NCBI GenBank assembly: GCA_015064685.1
Contig: SVRT01000010.1
Coordinates: 39,889-103,888, forward strand
From: Oscillospiraceae bacterium
GTDB lineage: Bacteria; Bacillota; Clostridia; Oscillospirales; CAG-272
Direction: 5' to 3'
DNA length: 64,000 nucleotides
The position numbers were made by a program, and so were the translations under genes. The notes under the pieces were generated by a model, which saw nothing but the letters and a program-made list of their open reading frames with translations, was not told the origin of the DNA and did not search any database. Positions within the stretch are counted from its first letter, which is position 1; every line of letters starts with the position of its first letter. Below, piece after piece: positions 52,239 to 59,868 of this stretch.

Positions 52239-52313
52239 GGAGCTGGTAATCAGAATCGAACTGATGACCTCGTCATTACCAATGACGTGCTCTACCGACT
52301 GAGCCATACCAGC
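52238..52313 (-). tRNA. tRNA-Thr (anticodon GGT)
   Basis: 76-base cloverleaf on the minus strand. Acceptor GCTGGTA pairs with TACCAGC; the D arm is GCTC..GAGC; anticodon stem CGTCA/TGACG encloses the loop TTGGTAA, so the anticodon is GGT (threonine, codon ACC/ACU); the T arm ATCAG..CTGAT holds TTCGATT. CCA is encoded, with discriminator T. Single-gene unit with a perfect promoter and two tandem terminators. Confidence 0.96.
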
Positions 52314-52342
52314 AAATACCGTCTTTTCTCGACGACCTATAC

Positions 52343-52371
52343 ATTATACCAAACAAAAAAGCTTTTGTCAA
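52343..52371 (-). promoter_or_regulatory. Sigma-A promoter for tRNA-Thr
   Basis: Minus-strand TTGACA (52371-52366), a 17-base spacer ending in TGG, and TATAAT (52348-52343). Perfect consensus, 30 bases from the tRNA 5' end. Confidence 0.9.
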
Positions 52372-52409
52372 TACCTTTTTCAAATTTTTTTGTTTTATTT
52401 TTCTTTTCG

Positions 52410-52435
52410 CCCGTCCCTGCGGATGCAGGGACGGG
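52410..52435 (-). terminator. Strong hairpin after the GH106-like gene
   Basis: The perfect 11-base stem CCCGTCCCTGC / GCAGGGACGGG with a four-base loop begins nine bases after the stop. The minus strand continues A-rich rather than T-rich, so it may be a 3'-end stabiliser or an atypical terminator. Confidence 0.55.
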
Positions 52436-52444
52436 TGGATTCTT

Positions 52445-54823
52445 TTATTTGATCTTGAAAAGCTTGATGGATCCCAAGAGTCCGCCTGGGGCGGCTTTTT
52501 CTTCAAGCAGCTTCATTTTGTCGTGATAGGTTCCGACATCCTCCTTCGCCGCTCTGTCAAACAGCGGTGCATCGTGGCAGACGTTTGCTACCGTATTGGC
52601 AACTACTATCTTCACTTCGTCGCCGTTCTTCAGGTCGCAAAGCTTGATTCTGTACGGGAACATTGTTTTCTCACAGGTCTTTGCGCCGTTTACATATATC
52701 TTTGCAAAATACCTGACCTCGCCAAGATCAAGGACATAGTCTCCTCTCTCAATTTTCTCGGCGTGGAAAATATAAGTCGCCTCGCCTGAGAAGTGCTTTT
52801 CCCATTCTCCGAGTCCTATCGGGCGCTCATTTGCACCGAAAAACTTGTTTACGGGTCCGTCACCGACGGAATATTCTCTGTTTATATATGCGGTCACGTC
52901 TTCAATTGTTGTGACGTATTCGAGGACGTCTCTGCTTTTGGGCTTGACGTAGGCGTCTGTCAGATAGAGCATAATTCCCTCTCCGCAAAGGAGCTTTACG
53001 GGAACGGAGATAGTTCCGTTGCACGTCGCATGTGGGATACAGTATACCTCACCGTCAAAGAGGTCTATCTCGCAAAGCTTTTTGTCAGATTTGAATCTGA
53101 CTGTATCCTCGAGTGTTTTCGAGTCGGTATTGGTGACAAAATAGCATTCATCACCGTTTTTAAGCGTGATCTTGCGCGCTATGATCTTCTCGTTTTCTCT
53201 GTCGATACAGGGTTCGATATCCGAACCGACAAGAGCGAGTCTCTTTCTGACCTCATCGAGCTCATAAGCTCCAGTGGGAATGAATACGTTTTTGTAGACG
53301 ACGTCGCCGTATATGAGTGTACCGTTTTCTATTCTGCCGTTTAAGACTATATCCTCGTCGATGATATCGAAGGATACTCCCGCTCTCTCGAGCATATCAC
53401 CCATAGCCATATACGAGCTTATCGCTTCTTCCTCGTACTCACCGCCCACGCAGACAGTTCTCTGCGGGAAATAGAGCGCGGTCGTGATATCAGCCATACC
53501 CGATTGGAGAATGTAAGAGAGTCGCGCGGTGTAGTCGTTTATCTCGTAAAGACAATCCATTCCCGTGTTTTCCGCAATGAAATTCGGGCGGTACTGATAA
53601 CACATAACACCTTTTCTGTCAAGGGAAATCACCATAAAGTTAAAAAGGCATATTCCCCTTACCGCCTGGTAATTAACCGCGTATCTCATCTCATCCGCGG
53701 TCACGTGCGCGCCGTATACCGCGAAGCTTTCGGACAGACATTTGGCGTGTCCCTGCTGGCGTGCCGCGGAGGATGCGAGGCGCGGAAAAAACTCGTTTGC
53801 GATCTGATAACGGTCGTGGCAGCTTACCCCGTTTTCGTCGGGATAGGTTATCTGACTCCAGATGACGTCGATGCCCGGCACGTCGAATTCGCGGAGCATT
53901 TTAAGTCCGTTGCCGTATTTCTTTACTCTGCTTTGCATTGCGGTGTGATCGAGGTCGAGATGCCCCACAGAAAGCATTCCGTTCTCATTTAGCCATTTAC
54001 GCATCGTTACAAAATAATTCTCGCGGACGAGATCGCCGCAAAGCATCATATAGTCGATCTTGGCGCGTCTCTGCTCCTCGGTCACGGGGGAAAATTTGCT
54101 TGAATCTATAACGTATGGGAGATAGTCGAGAAGGTCGTAGCCGTATTTCTCGAGGAATCGTTTTTCAAGTCCCTCGCTCCAGCTTCCCATCATAGCCTCA
54201 TCGTCGAACATCATAGTGACGTCCTTGCCCATAATTTCTCCAAAGCTCTTTTTGAGAGCTTCGTGAGTCAGCTTTAAAAACAGCTCGGTGGTCTCTTTTC
54301 TTGCGATGTCGGTGTGGATATCTGTCTGCGCGGGCATACCGCAAAAATCTATTATCAGCTTATCTTCACAAAAGACATCGCCATCGATCACCCTTACGCC
54401 GTCGCAGAATGAGACTAACGCGTCGGCGTGCTTCTCGTAGGGCGTACCCGCCTTCAAAGTATAGCCTCTGCCGCACACGTCACGGCGCACAAGATCGGGG
54501 CGGATGTCAAGTATCTTGCCGCAAGCCATTCCCGAGGGAAAGCCTCCCTCGTTATAAAGCCAGGTATACATTCCCTTTTCCTTGGCGTATTCGGACGCAA
54601 AAAGGACGAGCTCGATATACTCGTCGGATAAATATTCGGGAGAAAGATGTGTGCGGCGAGTATTCGGGCGAAAGCGTTCGGGCTCGCCGAGAACGTAGAA
54701 GGCTCTGATTCCCGACTCATACATCTCGTCTATCTGCCTTTTTATCTCTTCCTTCGTCGCAGTTGTATTCCAAAGCCACGTATACGCGGGATGATATTCT
54801 GCGGGGATATTCTTGAAGTCCAT
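52445..54823 (-). CDS. GH106-like glycoside hydrolase (alpha-L-rhamnosidase-like)
   Basis: 792-residue protein without a signal peptide, so probably cytoplasmic. The N-terminal half has the barrel pattern of GH106-like hydrolases: HPAYTWLWNTTATKEEIKRQ near residue 10, the WLYNEGGFPSG motif near 88, MMFDDEAMMGSWSEG near 205 with candidate acidic residues, and VGHLDLDHTAMQ near 288. The C-terminal ~130 residues (AEKIERGDYVLDLGEV, FAKIYVNG) form a galactose-binding-like beta sandwich. ATG at 54823 follows GGAGG. It is divergent from a second sugar-type gene at 55253. Activity is inferred and other plant-glycan or host-glycan targets are possible. Confidence 0.72.
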   Translation of the reverse strand: MDFKNIPAEYHPAYTWLWNTTATKEEIKRQIDEMYESGIRAFYVLGEPERFRPNTRRTHLSPEYLSDEYIELVLFASEYAKEKGMYTWLYNEGGFPSGMACGKILDIRPDLVRRDVCGRGYTLKAGTPYEKHADALVSFCDGVRVIDGDVFCEDKLIIDFCGMPAQTDIHTDIARKETTELFLKLTHEALKKSFGEIMGKDVTMMFDDEAMMGSWSEGLEKRFLEKYGYDLLDYLPYVIDSSKFSPVTEEQRRAKIDYMMLCGDLVRENYFVTMRKWLNENGMLSVGHLDLDHTAMQSRVKKYGNGLKMLREFDVPGIDVIWSQITYPDENGVSCHDRYQIANEFFPRLASSAARQQGHAKCLSESFAVYGAHVTADEMRYAVNYQAVRGICLFNFMVISLDRKGVMCYQYRPNFIAENTGMDCLYEINDYTARLSYILQSGMADITTALYFPQRTVCVGGEYEEEAISSYMAMGDMLERAGVSFDIIDEDIVLNGRIENGTLIYGDVVYKNVFIPTGAYELDEVRKRLALVGSDIEPCIDRENEKIIARKITLKNGDECYFVTNTDSKTLEDTVRFKSDKKLCEIDLFDGEVYCIPHATCNGTISVPVKLLCGEGIMLYLTDAYVKPKSRDVLEYVTTIEDVTAYINREYSVGDGPVNKFFGANERPIGLGEWEKHFSGEATYIFHAEKIERGDYVLDLGEVRYFAKIYVNGAKTCEKTMFPYRIKLCDLKNGDEVKIVVANTVANVCHDAPLFDRAAKEDVGTYHDKMKLLEEKAAPGGLLGSIKLFKIK

Positions 54824-54852
54824 ATTATCCTCCAAAGCTTTTTTATGAGGAA

Positions 54853-54881
54853 ATTATATCACACCGTATATCGCTTGTCAA
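54853..54881 (-). promoter_or_regulatory. Sigma-A promoter for the GH106-like gene
   Basis: Minus-strand TTGACA (54881-54876), a 17-base spacer ending in TGA, and TATAAT (54858-54853). Perfect consensus, divergent from the T-box promoter with 53 bases between the -35 elements. Confidence 0.88.
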
Positions 54882-54934
54882 CAAATCGGTAAAAAGATAT
54901 TTTCCTCGCCAATCAAAAAAATATGATAAAACGG

Positions 54935-54963
54935 TTGACAAATCTACGATCGAATGATATAAT
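54935..54963 (+). promoter_or_regulatory. Sigma-A promoter for the T-box leader and downstream genes
   Basis: TTGACA (54935-54940), a 17-base spacer ending in TGA, and TATAAT (54958-54963). Perfect consensus. Confidence 0.9.
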
Positions 54964-54969
54964 ATCTTG

Positions 54970-55225
54970 TAATAAAGAAACGCTTTGACCGAGAGGAGTA
55001 AGCGGTGTGACCTTTAAAGAGAGCGCGCGGTTGGTGTGAGTGCGTAAAGGTTGCCGTTGAAGGTAGCTCGCGAGCGGTGTGGGTGAAGGGGTATTTCCTG
55101 CGTAGTCCTCAACGGTGGCAACGTTAGAGCCTTTGAGAGACATTCCGCTATGGAATGTAATTTGGGTGGTACCGCGTAGATTTTACGTCCCGAAGTGCAT
55201 TTGCACTTCGGGCATTTTTATTTTT
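54970..55225 (+). promoter_or_regulatory. T-box leader, valine-type specifier (GTA)
   Basis: tRNA-sensing leader. Stem I base: CGCT (54981-54984) with AGCG (55073-55076), and CGAG with CTCG. The specifier-loop strands are AGTA (54997-55000) and GAAGGTA; in the usual GAA-N-codon layout the specifier is GTA at 55063-55065, valine. The distal loops AGAGAG and GGTTGGTG are present. The T-box core GGGTGGTACCGCG is at 55163-55175, with TGGT expecting discriminator A. It is followed by a terminator hairpin. Uncharged tRNA-Val should favour read-through into the 310-residue gene and valS. Confidence 0.92.
55189..55225 (+). terminator. T-box regulated terminator
   Basis: The stem CCCGAAGTGCA / TGCACTTCGGG is followed by CATTTTTATTTTT. 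The competing antiterminator uses the T-box core just upstream. Confidence 0.88.
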
Positions 55226-55252
55226 CGTAGTCAGGTGAGAGGGGAGAAATAT

Positions 55253-56185
55253 ATGGAAAGAATTCCGATCCCGCGACTTTGCGGTGAATACAAGCATATC
55301 TATATTCCCTCTCCCGACGTCTACAGAGGACGCGACACCGCAAGCTTTGAAAACGGCGTACTTTACCAAAGCTGGATAACCAACGATTTCAGCATCATAA
55401 AGGTTGGAGGCAGGTATCACCTTGTAGGGATCACGCACCCCGCGCCTCCCGATTACAAGGACGAATACACTCCGACGAAACAATACATCCACGAGGCTGA
55501 GGAGATGCTCTTTCACGCCTATGCCGACGGCGAGAATCTTTCCGTTCTTATGTACGACGGCTCGTTTGTCGACGGTGAAAAGCTCCTGTATCCTCAAGCG
55601 CGCCCCGACGAGATACCCGAGATACACGCGCCTCATCTCTCCTTCACGCGCGACGGTCGGGTCAGAATGATATACGGACCGAGGGATATCCGTCTTGCGC
55701 TGACAGATGATTTTAAAAGCTTTGAGAGAAGAGTCTTATTTGTCGATCACCCTACCGCAAGGGATCCCCATCTTTTTGAGGAGAACGGGTTATTTACCTT
55801 GATATATGCCGTTGAAAACAGGATAGATTACCGACAGTCTTCTGATCTCGTCTCATTTACCGAGCCTGAGACTCTTCAGGTAAATCCCTATTCGAACGAG
55901 GACGGCGTCACCGCTGCGTCCGAGTCGCCCTTCTTATGCAAATACAAGGATTTTTACTATCTTTTCTGGGCGATATACGATGCCCGTCTCGGTATGTACG
56001 ATCATCGCACCTTCGTATACGGCGCGAGGACGCTTGAAGGGCTTAGTAAAAGCGCGCCCCTGACCGTCCTCCCTGCCCACGCGGGTGAGATTTACGAGGA
56101 CGAAAGCGGAATCTATCTTCTATCCGCATTTTACCCCGAAAATGGTGTCAATGCGGTCAGAATTGAATTTGATGATAATTATTAA
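55253..56185 (+). CDS. GH32/GH43-like five-bladed propeller protein
   Basis: 310-residue cytoplasmic protein with the repeated-blade pattern of the GH32/GH43/GH68 glycosidase superfamily. The three acidic motifs appear in family order: NDF (Asp45), ARDPH (Asp near 170) and ESPFL (Glu near 223), plus FYYLFW and GEIYED strands typical of blades. The substrate is unknown; a fructan, arabinan or phosphorolytic activity cannot be separated by eye. ATG at 55253 follows AGGGGAG; an upstream in-frame start at 55115 lies inside the T-box and is rejected. It sits between a valine T-box and valS (27-base gap), an unusual partner. Confidence 0.72.
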   Translation: MERIPIPRLCGEYKHIYIPSPDVYRGRDTASFENGVLYQSWITNDFSIIKVGGRYHLVGITHPAPPDYKDEYTPTKQYIHEAEEMLFHAYADGENLSVLMYDGSFVDGEKLLYPQARPDEIPEIHAPHLSFTRDGRVRMIYGPRDIRLALTDDFKSFERRVLFVDHPTARDPHLFEENGLFTLIYAVENRIDYRQSSDLVSFTEPETLQVNPYSNEDGVTAASESPFLCKYKDFYYLFWAIYDARLGMYDHRTFVYGARTLEGLSKSAPLTVLPAHAGEIYEDESGIYLLSAFYPENGVNAVRIEFDDNY

Positions 56186-56212
56186 TTGACATAAAACAGA
56201 AAGGAAAGAAAA

Positions 56213-58858
56213 ATGAACAGCTACAATGAGCTTCCAAAGACGTATTCTCCCTCAGAGTTTGAGGACAGAATTTACGCCGAGTGGTGTGAAAAGGGATATT
56301 TCACACCCGACAAAAACAACACAAATCCCTCTTTTTCAATAGTTATTCCCCCTCCGAACGTCACGGGTCAGCTCCATATGGGTCACGCTCTTGACGAGAC
56401 CCTTCAGGATATTCTCGTTCGTTACAAGAGAATGCAGGGCTACAACACCCTTTGGGTCCCCGGCACTGACCACGCGGGTATCGCTACTCAGATAAAGGTC
56501 GAGGAGAGACTCCGTGTTGACGAGGGTCTTACTCGCTACGATCTCGGTCGTGAGAAGTTCCTTGAGAGAGTCTGGGGCTGGAAGGATACCTACGAGGCTC
56601 GCATCACGGGTCAGCTCAAAAAGCTCGGCGCGTCCTGCGACTGGTCAAGACAGCGTTTTACCATGGACGAGGGCTGCTCAAAGGCAGTTCGCGAGGTATT
56701 CGTTAACCTTTACGACAAGGGACTTATCTATCGCGGTCACCGTATCATCAACTGGTGTCCCCGTTGTCTCACCGCTCTCTCCGACGCAGAGGTAGAGTAC
56801 AAGGATCAGCCCGGATATTTCTGGCACATCAAATACCCCATCATCGGTGAGGACGGCTACGTTGAGGTAGCTACCACACGTCCCGAGACCATGTTCGGAG
56901 ATACCGCCGTTGCGGTCAACCCCGAGGACGAGAACACCAAGCACCTTATCGGTAAAAAGGTTCTTCTCCCTATCGTTAACAGAGAAATTCCCGTTATCGC
57001 CGACGACTACGTTGAGATCGGCTTCGGTACGGGCTGTGTTAAGATCACTCCCGCGCACGACCCCAACGACTTTATGGTAGGTCAGAGACACGACCTCGAG
57101 CAGATCAAGGTCATGAACGATGACGCTACGATGAACGCATATGCGGGCAAGTACGAGGGCATGGACAGATATGCCTGCCGCAAGGCTCTTGTTGCAGATC
57201 TTGAGGCTGAGGGCTATCTTGTAAAGACAGAGCCTCACGACCATAACGTTGGCGTTTGCTACCGCTGCGGAACTACCGTTGAGCCTCTCACAAGCGACCA
57301 GTGGTTCGTTAAAATGAAGCCCCTTGCTGAGCCTGCTATCAAGGCGGTCGAGACGGGTGACATCAATTTCGTTCCCGAGCGCTTCTCCAAAAACTACTTC
57401 AACTGGATGAACAACATTCTCGACTGGTGTATCTCGCGTCAGCTCTGGTGGGGTCACAGAATTCCCGCATTCTACTGCGACGAGTGCGGCGAGATGACCG
57501 TCTCCAAGACCGATATAGACACCTGCCCCAAGTGTGGCGGCAAGGTCCATCAGGACGAGGACGTGCTTGACACCTGGTTCTCCTCCGCGCTCTGGCCCTT
57601 CTCTACTCTCGGCTGGCCCGAGATCACCGAGGATCTTAAGAAGTACTATCCCACAGACGTTCTCGTTACAGGCTACGACATCATTACCTTCTGGGTATCC
57701 CGTATGATCTTCTCGGGTCTTGAGCATATGAACGAGAAGCCCTTCTCGACCGTATTCATTCACGGTCTCGTTCGTGACGCGCAGGGACGCAAGATGTCCA
57801 AGTCTCTCGGTAACGGAATCGATCCCCTTGAGGTAATAAAGACGTACGGTGCGGATGCACTCCGTTTTGCGCTTGCAACGGGTAACTCACCCGGAAACGA
57901 CATGAGATTCTCCGACGAGAAGATCGAGGCGGCAAGAAACTTTGCAAATAAGCTCTGGAACGCTTCACGTTTCGTTCGTATGAACCTCACGATCGATGAA
58001 ATAAAGCTCCCCGACGCCGACAAGCTCGCGCTCGAGGACAAGTGGATCCTCAACGAGTTCAATTCGCTCTGCGAGAACGTTGTCACCAATCTTGACAACT
58101 TCGAGGTAGGCGTTGCTCTCGGCGCGATCTACGGCTTCACCTGGGACATCTTCTGCGACTGGTACATTGAGCTTTGCAAGGCTCGTCTCAACGAAAAGGA
58201 TACCGAGGCTAATCTTGTTTGCCAGAACGTTATCGCTTACGTTCTCGAGGGCACCTTGAAGCTCCTTCATCCTTTTATGCCCTTCATCACAGAGGAGATC
58301 TATCAGGCACTTCCTCACGACTGTGCAAGCATTATGATCTCGGATTACCCCAAGGCTTGCGAGTGTCGCGCGTTCCCCGCCGACGCAGAGAAGATGACTA
58401 AGATCATTGACGCTATCAAGGCGATCAGAACGAGAAGAAGCGAGATGAACGTTCCTCCGTCAAAGAAGGCAAAGGTTTATCTTGCAACCAAGTATGAGGA
58501 CATTTTCGCGTCCGCAGAGGCATTCTTCGCTCGTCTCGCGTCTGCGTCCGCGCTCGTAGTTGCAGATAAGTTCGACGAGAGCGAGGTCTCCGCCGACAAC
58601 GCGGTACAGATAATCACCGACTCTGCCACTATCTTCCTCCCCCTCTCCGACATCATCGATTTTGAGAAGGAAAAGGCAAGACTCGAGGGTGAGAAGAAGA
58701 AGCTTGAGGGCGAGATTGAGCGCATCGAGAAGAAGCTTTCAAACGAGGGCTTCGTTGCAAAGGCTCCTGCAGCAGTTGTCGAGGGAGAAAAAGCAAAGAT
58801 GGCTAAATACCGCGAAAATCTCGACGGTATTATTGCAGCTCTTGCAAAGCTTGGCTGA
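56213..58858 (+). CDS. valS: Valyl-tRNA synthetase
   Basis: 881-residue class I synthetase charging tRNA-Val. HIGH-type motif [14 protein letters not shown] near residue 45, KMSKS near 527 ([14 protein letters not shown]), CP1 editing domain in between ([15 protein letters not shown] and the [15 protein letters not shown] segment), zinc-type cysteines ([14 protein letters not shown]), and a C-terminal coiled-coil arm (about 815-878, [19 protein letters not shown]). The T-box at 54970 fits its product. GAAAGGA precedes the start. Confidence 0.98.
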   Translation: MNSYNELPKTYSPSEFEDRIYAEWCEKGYFTPDKNNTNPSFSIVIPPPNVTGQLHMGHALDETLQDILVRYKRMQGYNTLWVPGTDHAGIATQIKVEERLRVDEGLTRYDLGREKFLERVWGWKDTYEARITGQLKKLGASCDWSRQRFTMDEGCSKAVREVFVNLYDKGLIYRGHRIINWCPRCLTALSDAEVEYKDQPGYFWHIKYPIIGEDGYVEVATTRPETMFGDTAVAVNPEDENTKHLIGKKVLLPIVNREIPVIADDYVEIGFGTGCVKITPAHDPNDFMVGQRHDLEQIKVMNDDATMNAYAGKYEGMDRYACRKALVADLEAEGYLVKTEPHDHNVGVCYRCGTTVEPLTSDQWFVKMKPLAEPAIKAVETGDINFVPERFSKNYFNWMNNILDWCISRQLWWGHRIPAFYCDECGEMTVSKTDIDTCPKCGGKVHQDEDVLDTWFSSALWPFSTLGWPEITEDLKKYYPTDVLVTGYDIITFWVSRMIFSGLEHMNEKPFSTVFIHGLVRDAQGRKMSKSLGNGIDPLEVIKTYGADALRFALATGNSPGNDMRFSDEKIEAARNFANKLWNASRFVRMNLTIDEIKLPDADKLALEDKWILNEFNSLCENVVTNLDNFEVGVALGAIYGFTWDIFCDWYIELCKARLNEKDTEANLVCQNVIAYVLEGTLKLLHPFMPFITEEIYQALPHDCASIMISDYPKACECRAFPADAEKMTKIIDAIKAIRTRRSEMNVPPSKKAKVYLATKYEDIFASAEAFFARLASASALVVADKFDESEVSADNAVQIITDSATIFLPLSDIIDFEKEKARLEGEKKKLEGEIERIEKKLSNEGFVAKAPAAVVEGEKAKMAKYRENLDGIIAALAKLG

Positions 58859-58880
58859 TATAAGCTAATATGATAACGGA

Positions 58881-58915
58881 AGACGCGGATTTACTCTTAA
58901 AGCCGCGTCTTTCCC
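58881..58915 (+). terminator. Probable terminator after valS
   Basis: The stem AGACGCGG / CCGCGTCT with a 14-base loop is followed only by TTCCC, so it is weak. The HAD gene begins 27 bases later without a clear promoter of its own. Confidence 0.5.
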
Positions 58916-58941
58916 GACAAAATATAAAAAACAGGTAAAAA

Positions 58942-59769
58942 ATGAAAACGAAACACATTTTTCTTGATATTGACGGAACGCTTGTAGGCTATGATTCAAA
59001 GATACCCGCGTCCGCGCTCAGGGCATTGCAGTTGGCGCAGGCAAACGGACACAAGATCATCATCGCTTCGGGAAGATCGTACGGAATGATCTACTCTGAC
59101 CTATTGAACACTGTGAAGTTTGACGGCATAATTGCGTCGGGCGGCGCGTGCGTTATAGTTGACGGCAAGGTTATATACGAAAGCTTTATTGAGGGCGATG
59201 ATCTCGCGTTCATTATTGATTATTTCAGAAAGAACGGAATAAATTATCTCCTTATGACCAAGGACGAGCTTTATGCCGAGCCCGTGTTCAACAATCATAT
59301 TATTCCCGGAATGATCGCGAACGGATATAACAAGGACGTTGTCAAGCAGGCATACGGATGGAATACGGAGGTCGATGACGTGAGAGTCGTCAAGGGAGGC
59401 GAAAAGCTCGCATACTTCACCTCCCCCTATCTTCCCGATAAGATCGCAAAGGATCTTGACGGTAGATTTTACGTCGTTGATTTCAGTATTGGCAAGGTGA
59501 GCGAAGGCTCATACTTTGGCGAGATGAACAACGCTGGTGTCACCAAGGCAAGCGGAATTGACGAGTACCTTGCATACGTGGGTGCCTCGATCGAGGACAC
59601 AATTGCTATAGGAGACAGCGCAAACGACCTTGAGATGCTTGAGCACGCTAAGGTTGCTATCGCTATGGGCAACGGAACGGAGGCTGCAAAGGCAGCTGCT
59701 GATTTCGTCACGACCGACGTTGATAAGGACGGGATATACAACGCATTTTTAAAACTTGGAATTATATAA
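58942..59769 (+). CDS. HAD-superfamily phosphatase, Cof type
   Basis: 275-residue haloacid dehalogenase-superfamily hydrolase of the Cof/YbiV group (cap type C2). Motif I DIDGTL (residues 9-14) with the nucleophile and acid aspartates, motif II ASGRS near 41, motif III lysine near 195, and motif IV GDSANDLEML near 227. These enzymes dephosphorylate sugar phosphates or nucleotides with wide specificity. AGGTAA precedes the start. It may be read through from valS. Confidence 0.92.
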   Translation: MKTKHIFLDIDGTLVGYDSKIPASALRALQLAQANGHKIIIASGRSYGMIYSDLLNTVKFDGIIASGGACVIVDGKVIYESFIEGDDLAFIIDYFRKNGINYLLMTKDELYAEPVFNNHIIPGMIANGYNKDVVKQAYGWNTEVDDVRVVKGGEKLAYFTSPYLPDKIAKDLDGRFYVVDFSIGKVSEGSYFGEMNNAGVTKASGIDEYLAYVGASIEDTIAIGDSANDLEMLEHAKVAIAMGNGTEAAKAAADFVTTDVDKDGIYNAFLKLGII

Positions 59770-59806
59770 AAACCGGCAACTGCTGATGCAGTTGTCGGTT
59801 TTTATA
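59769..59806. terminator. Bidirectional terminator between the HAD gene and the giant surface protein
   Basis: The stem AAACCGGCAACTGC / GCAGTTGTCGGTTT (one G-T pair) with a TGAT loop has T-runs on both strands. Confidence 0.85.
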
Positions 59807-59821
59807 TGATTATTATTGCAC

Positions 59822-59866
59822 CACATCACGGGTATCAAGCAATAGATGCCCGTGATGTGTTTTTTT
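59822..59866 (+). terminator. Second hairpin beside the giant gene's 3' end
   Basis: The perfect 11-base stem CACATCACGGG / CCCGTGATGTG with a 16-base loop is followed by TTTTTTT on the plus strand. For the minus-strand giant gene it is a hairpin without a T-run. Confidence 0.7.
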
Positions 59867-59868
59867 AA

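Noticed and set aside
55056..55058. GTT before GAA as the T-box specifier
   Set aside because: In known T-boxes the specifier follows GAA by one base (as in glyQS and ileS leaders), which gives GTA at 55063; GTT is also valine, so the conclusion would not change.
55115..55252. Longer N-terminus of the propeller protein starting at 55115
   Set aside because: The added 46 codons lie within the T-box core and terminator; the start at 55253 has a good ribosome site.
56678..57763. 361-codon minus-strand open frame within valS
   Set aside because: Antisense shadow of valS, whose plus-strand product is a complete synthetase with all motifs.
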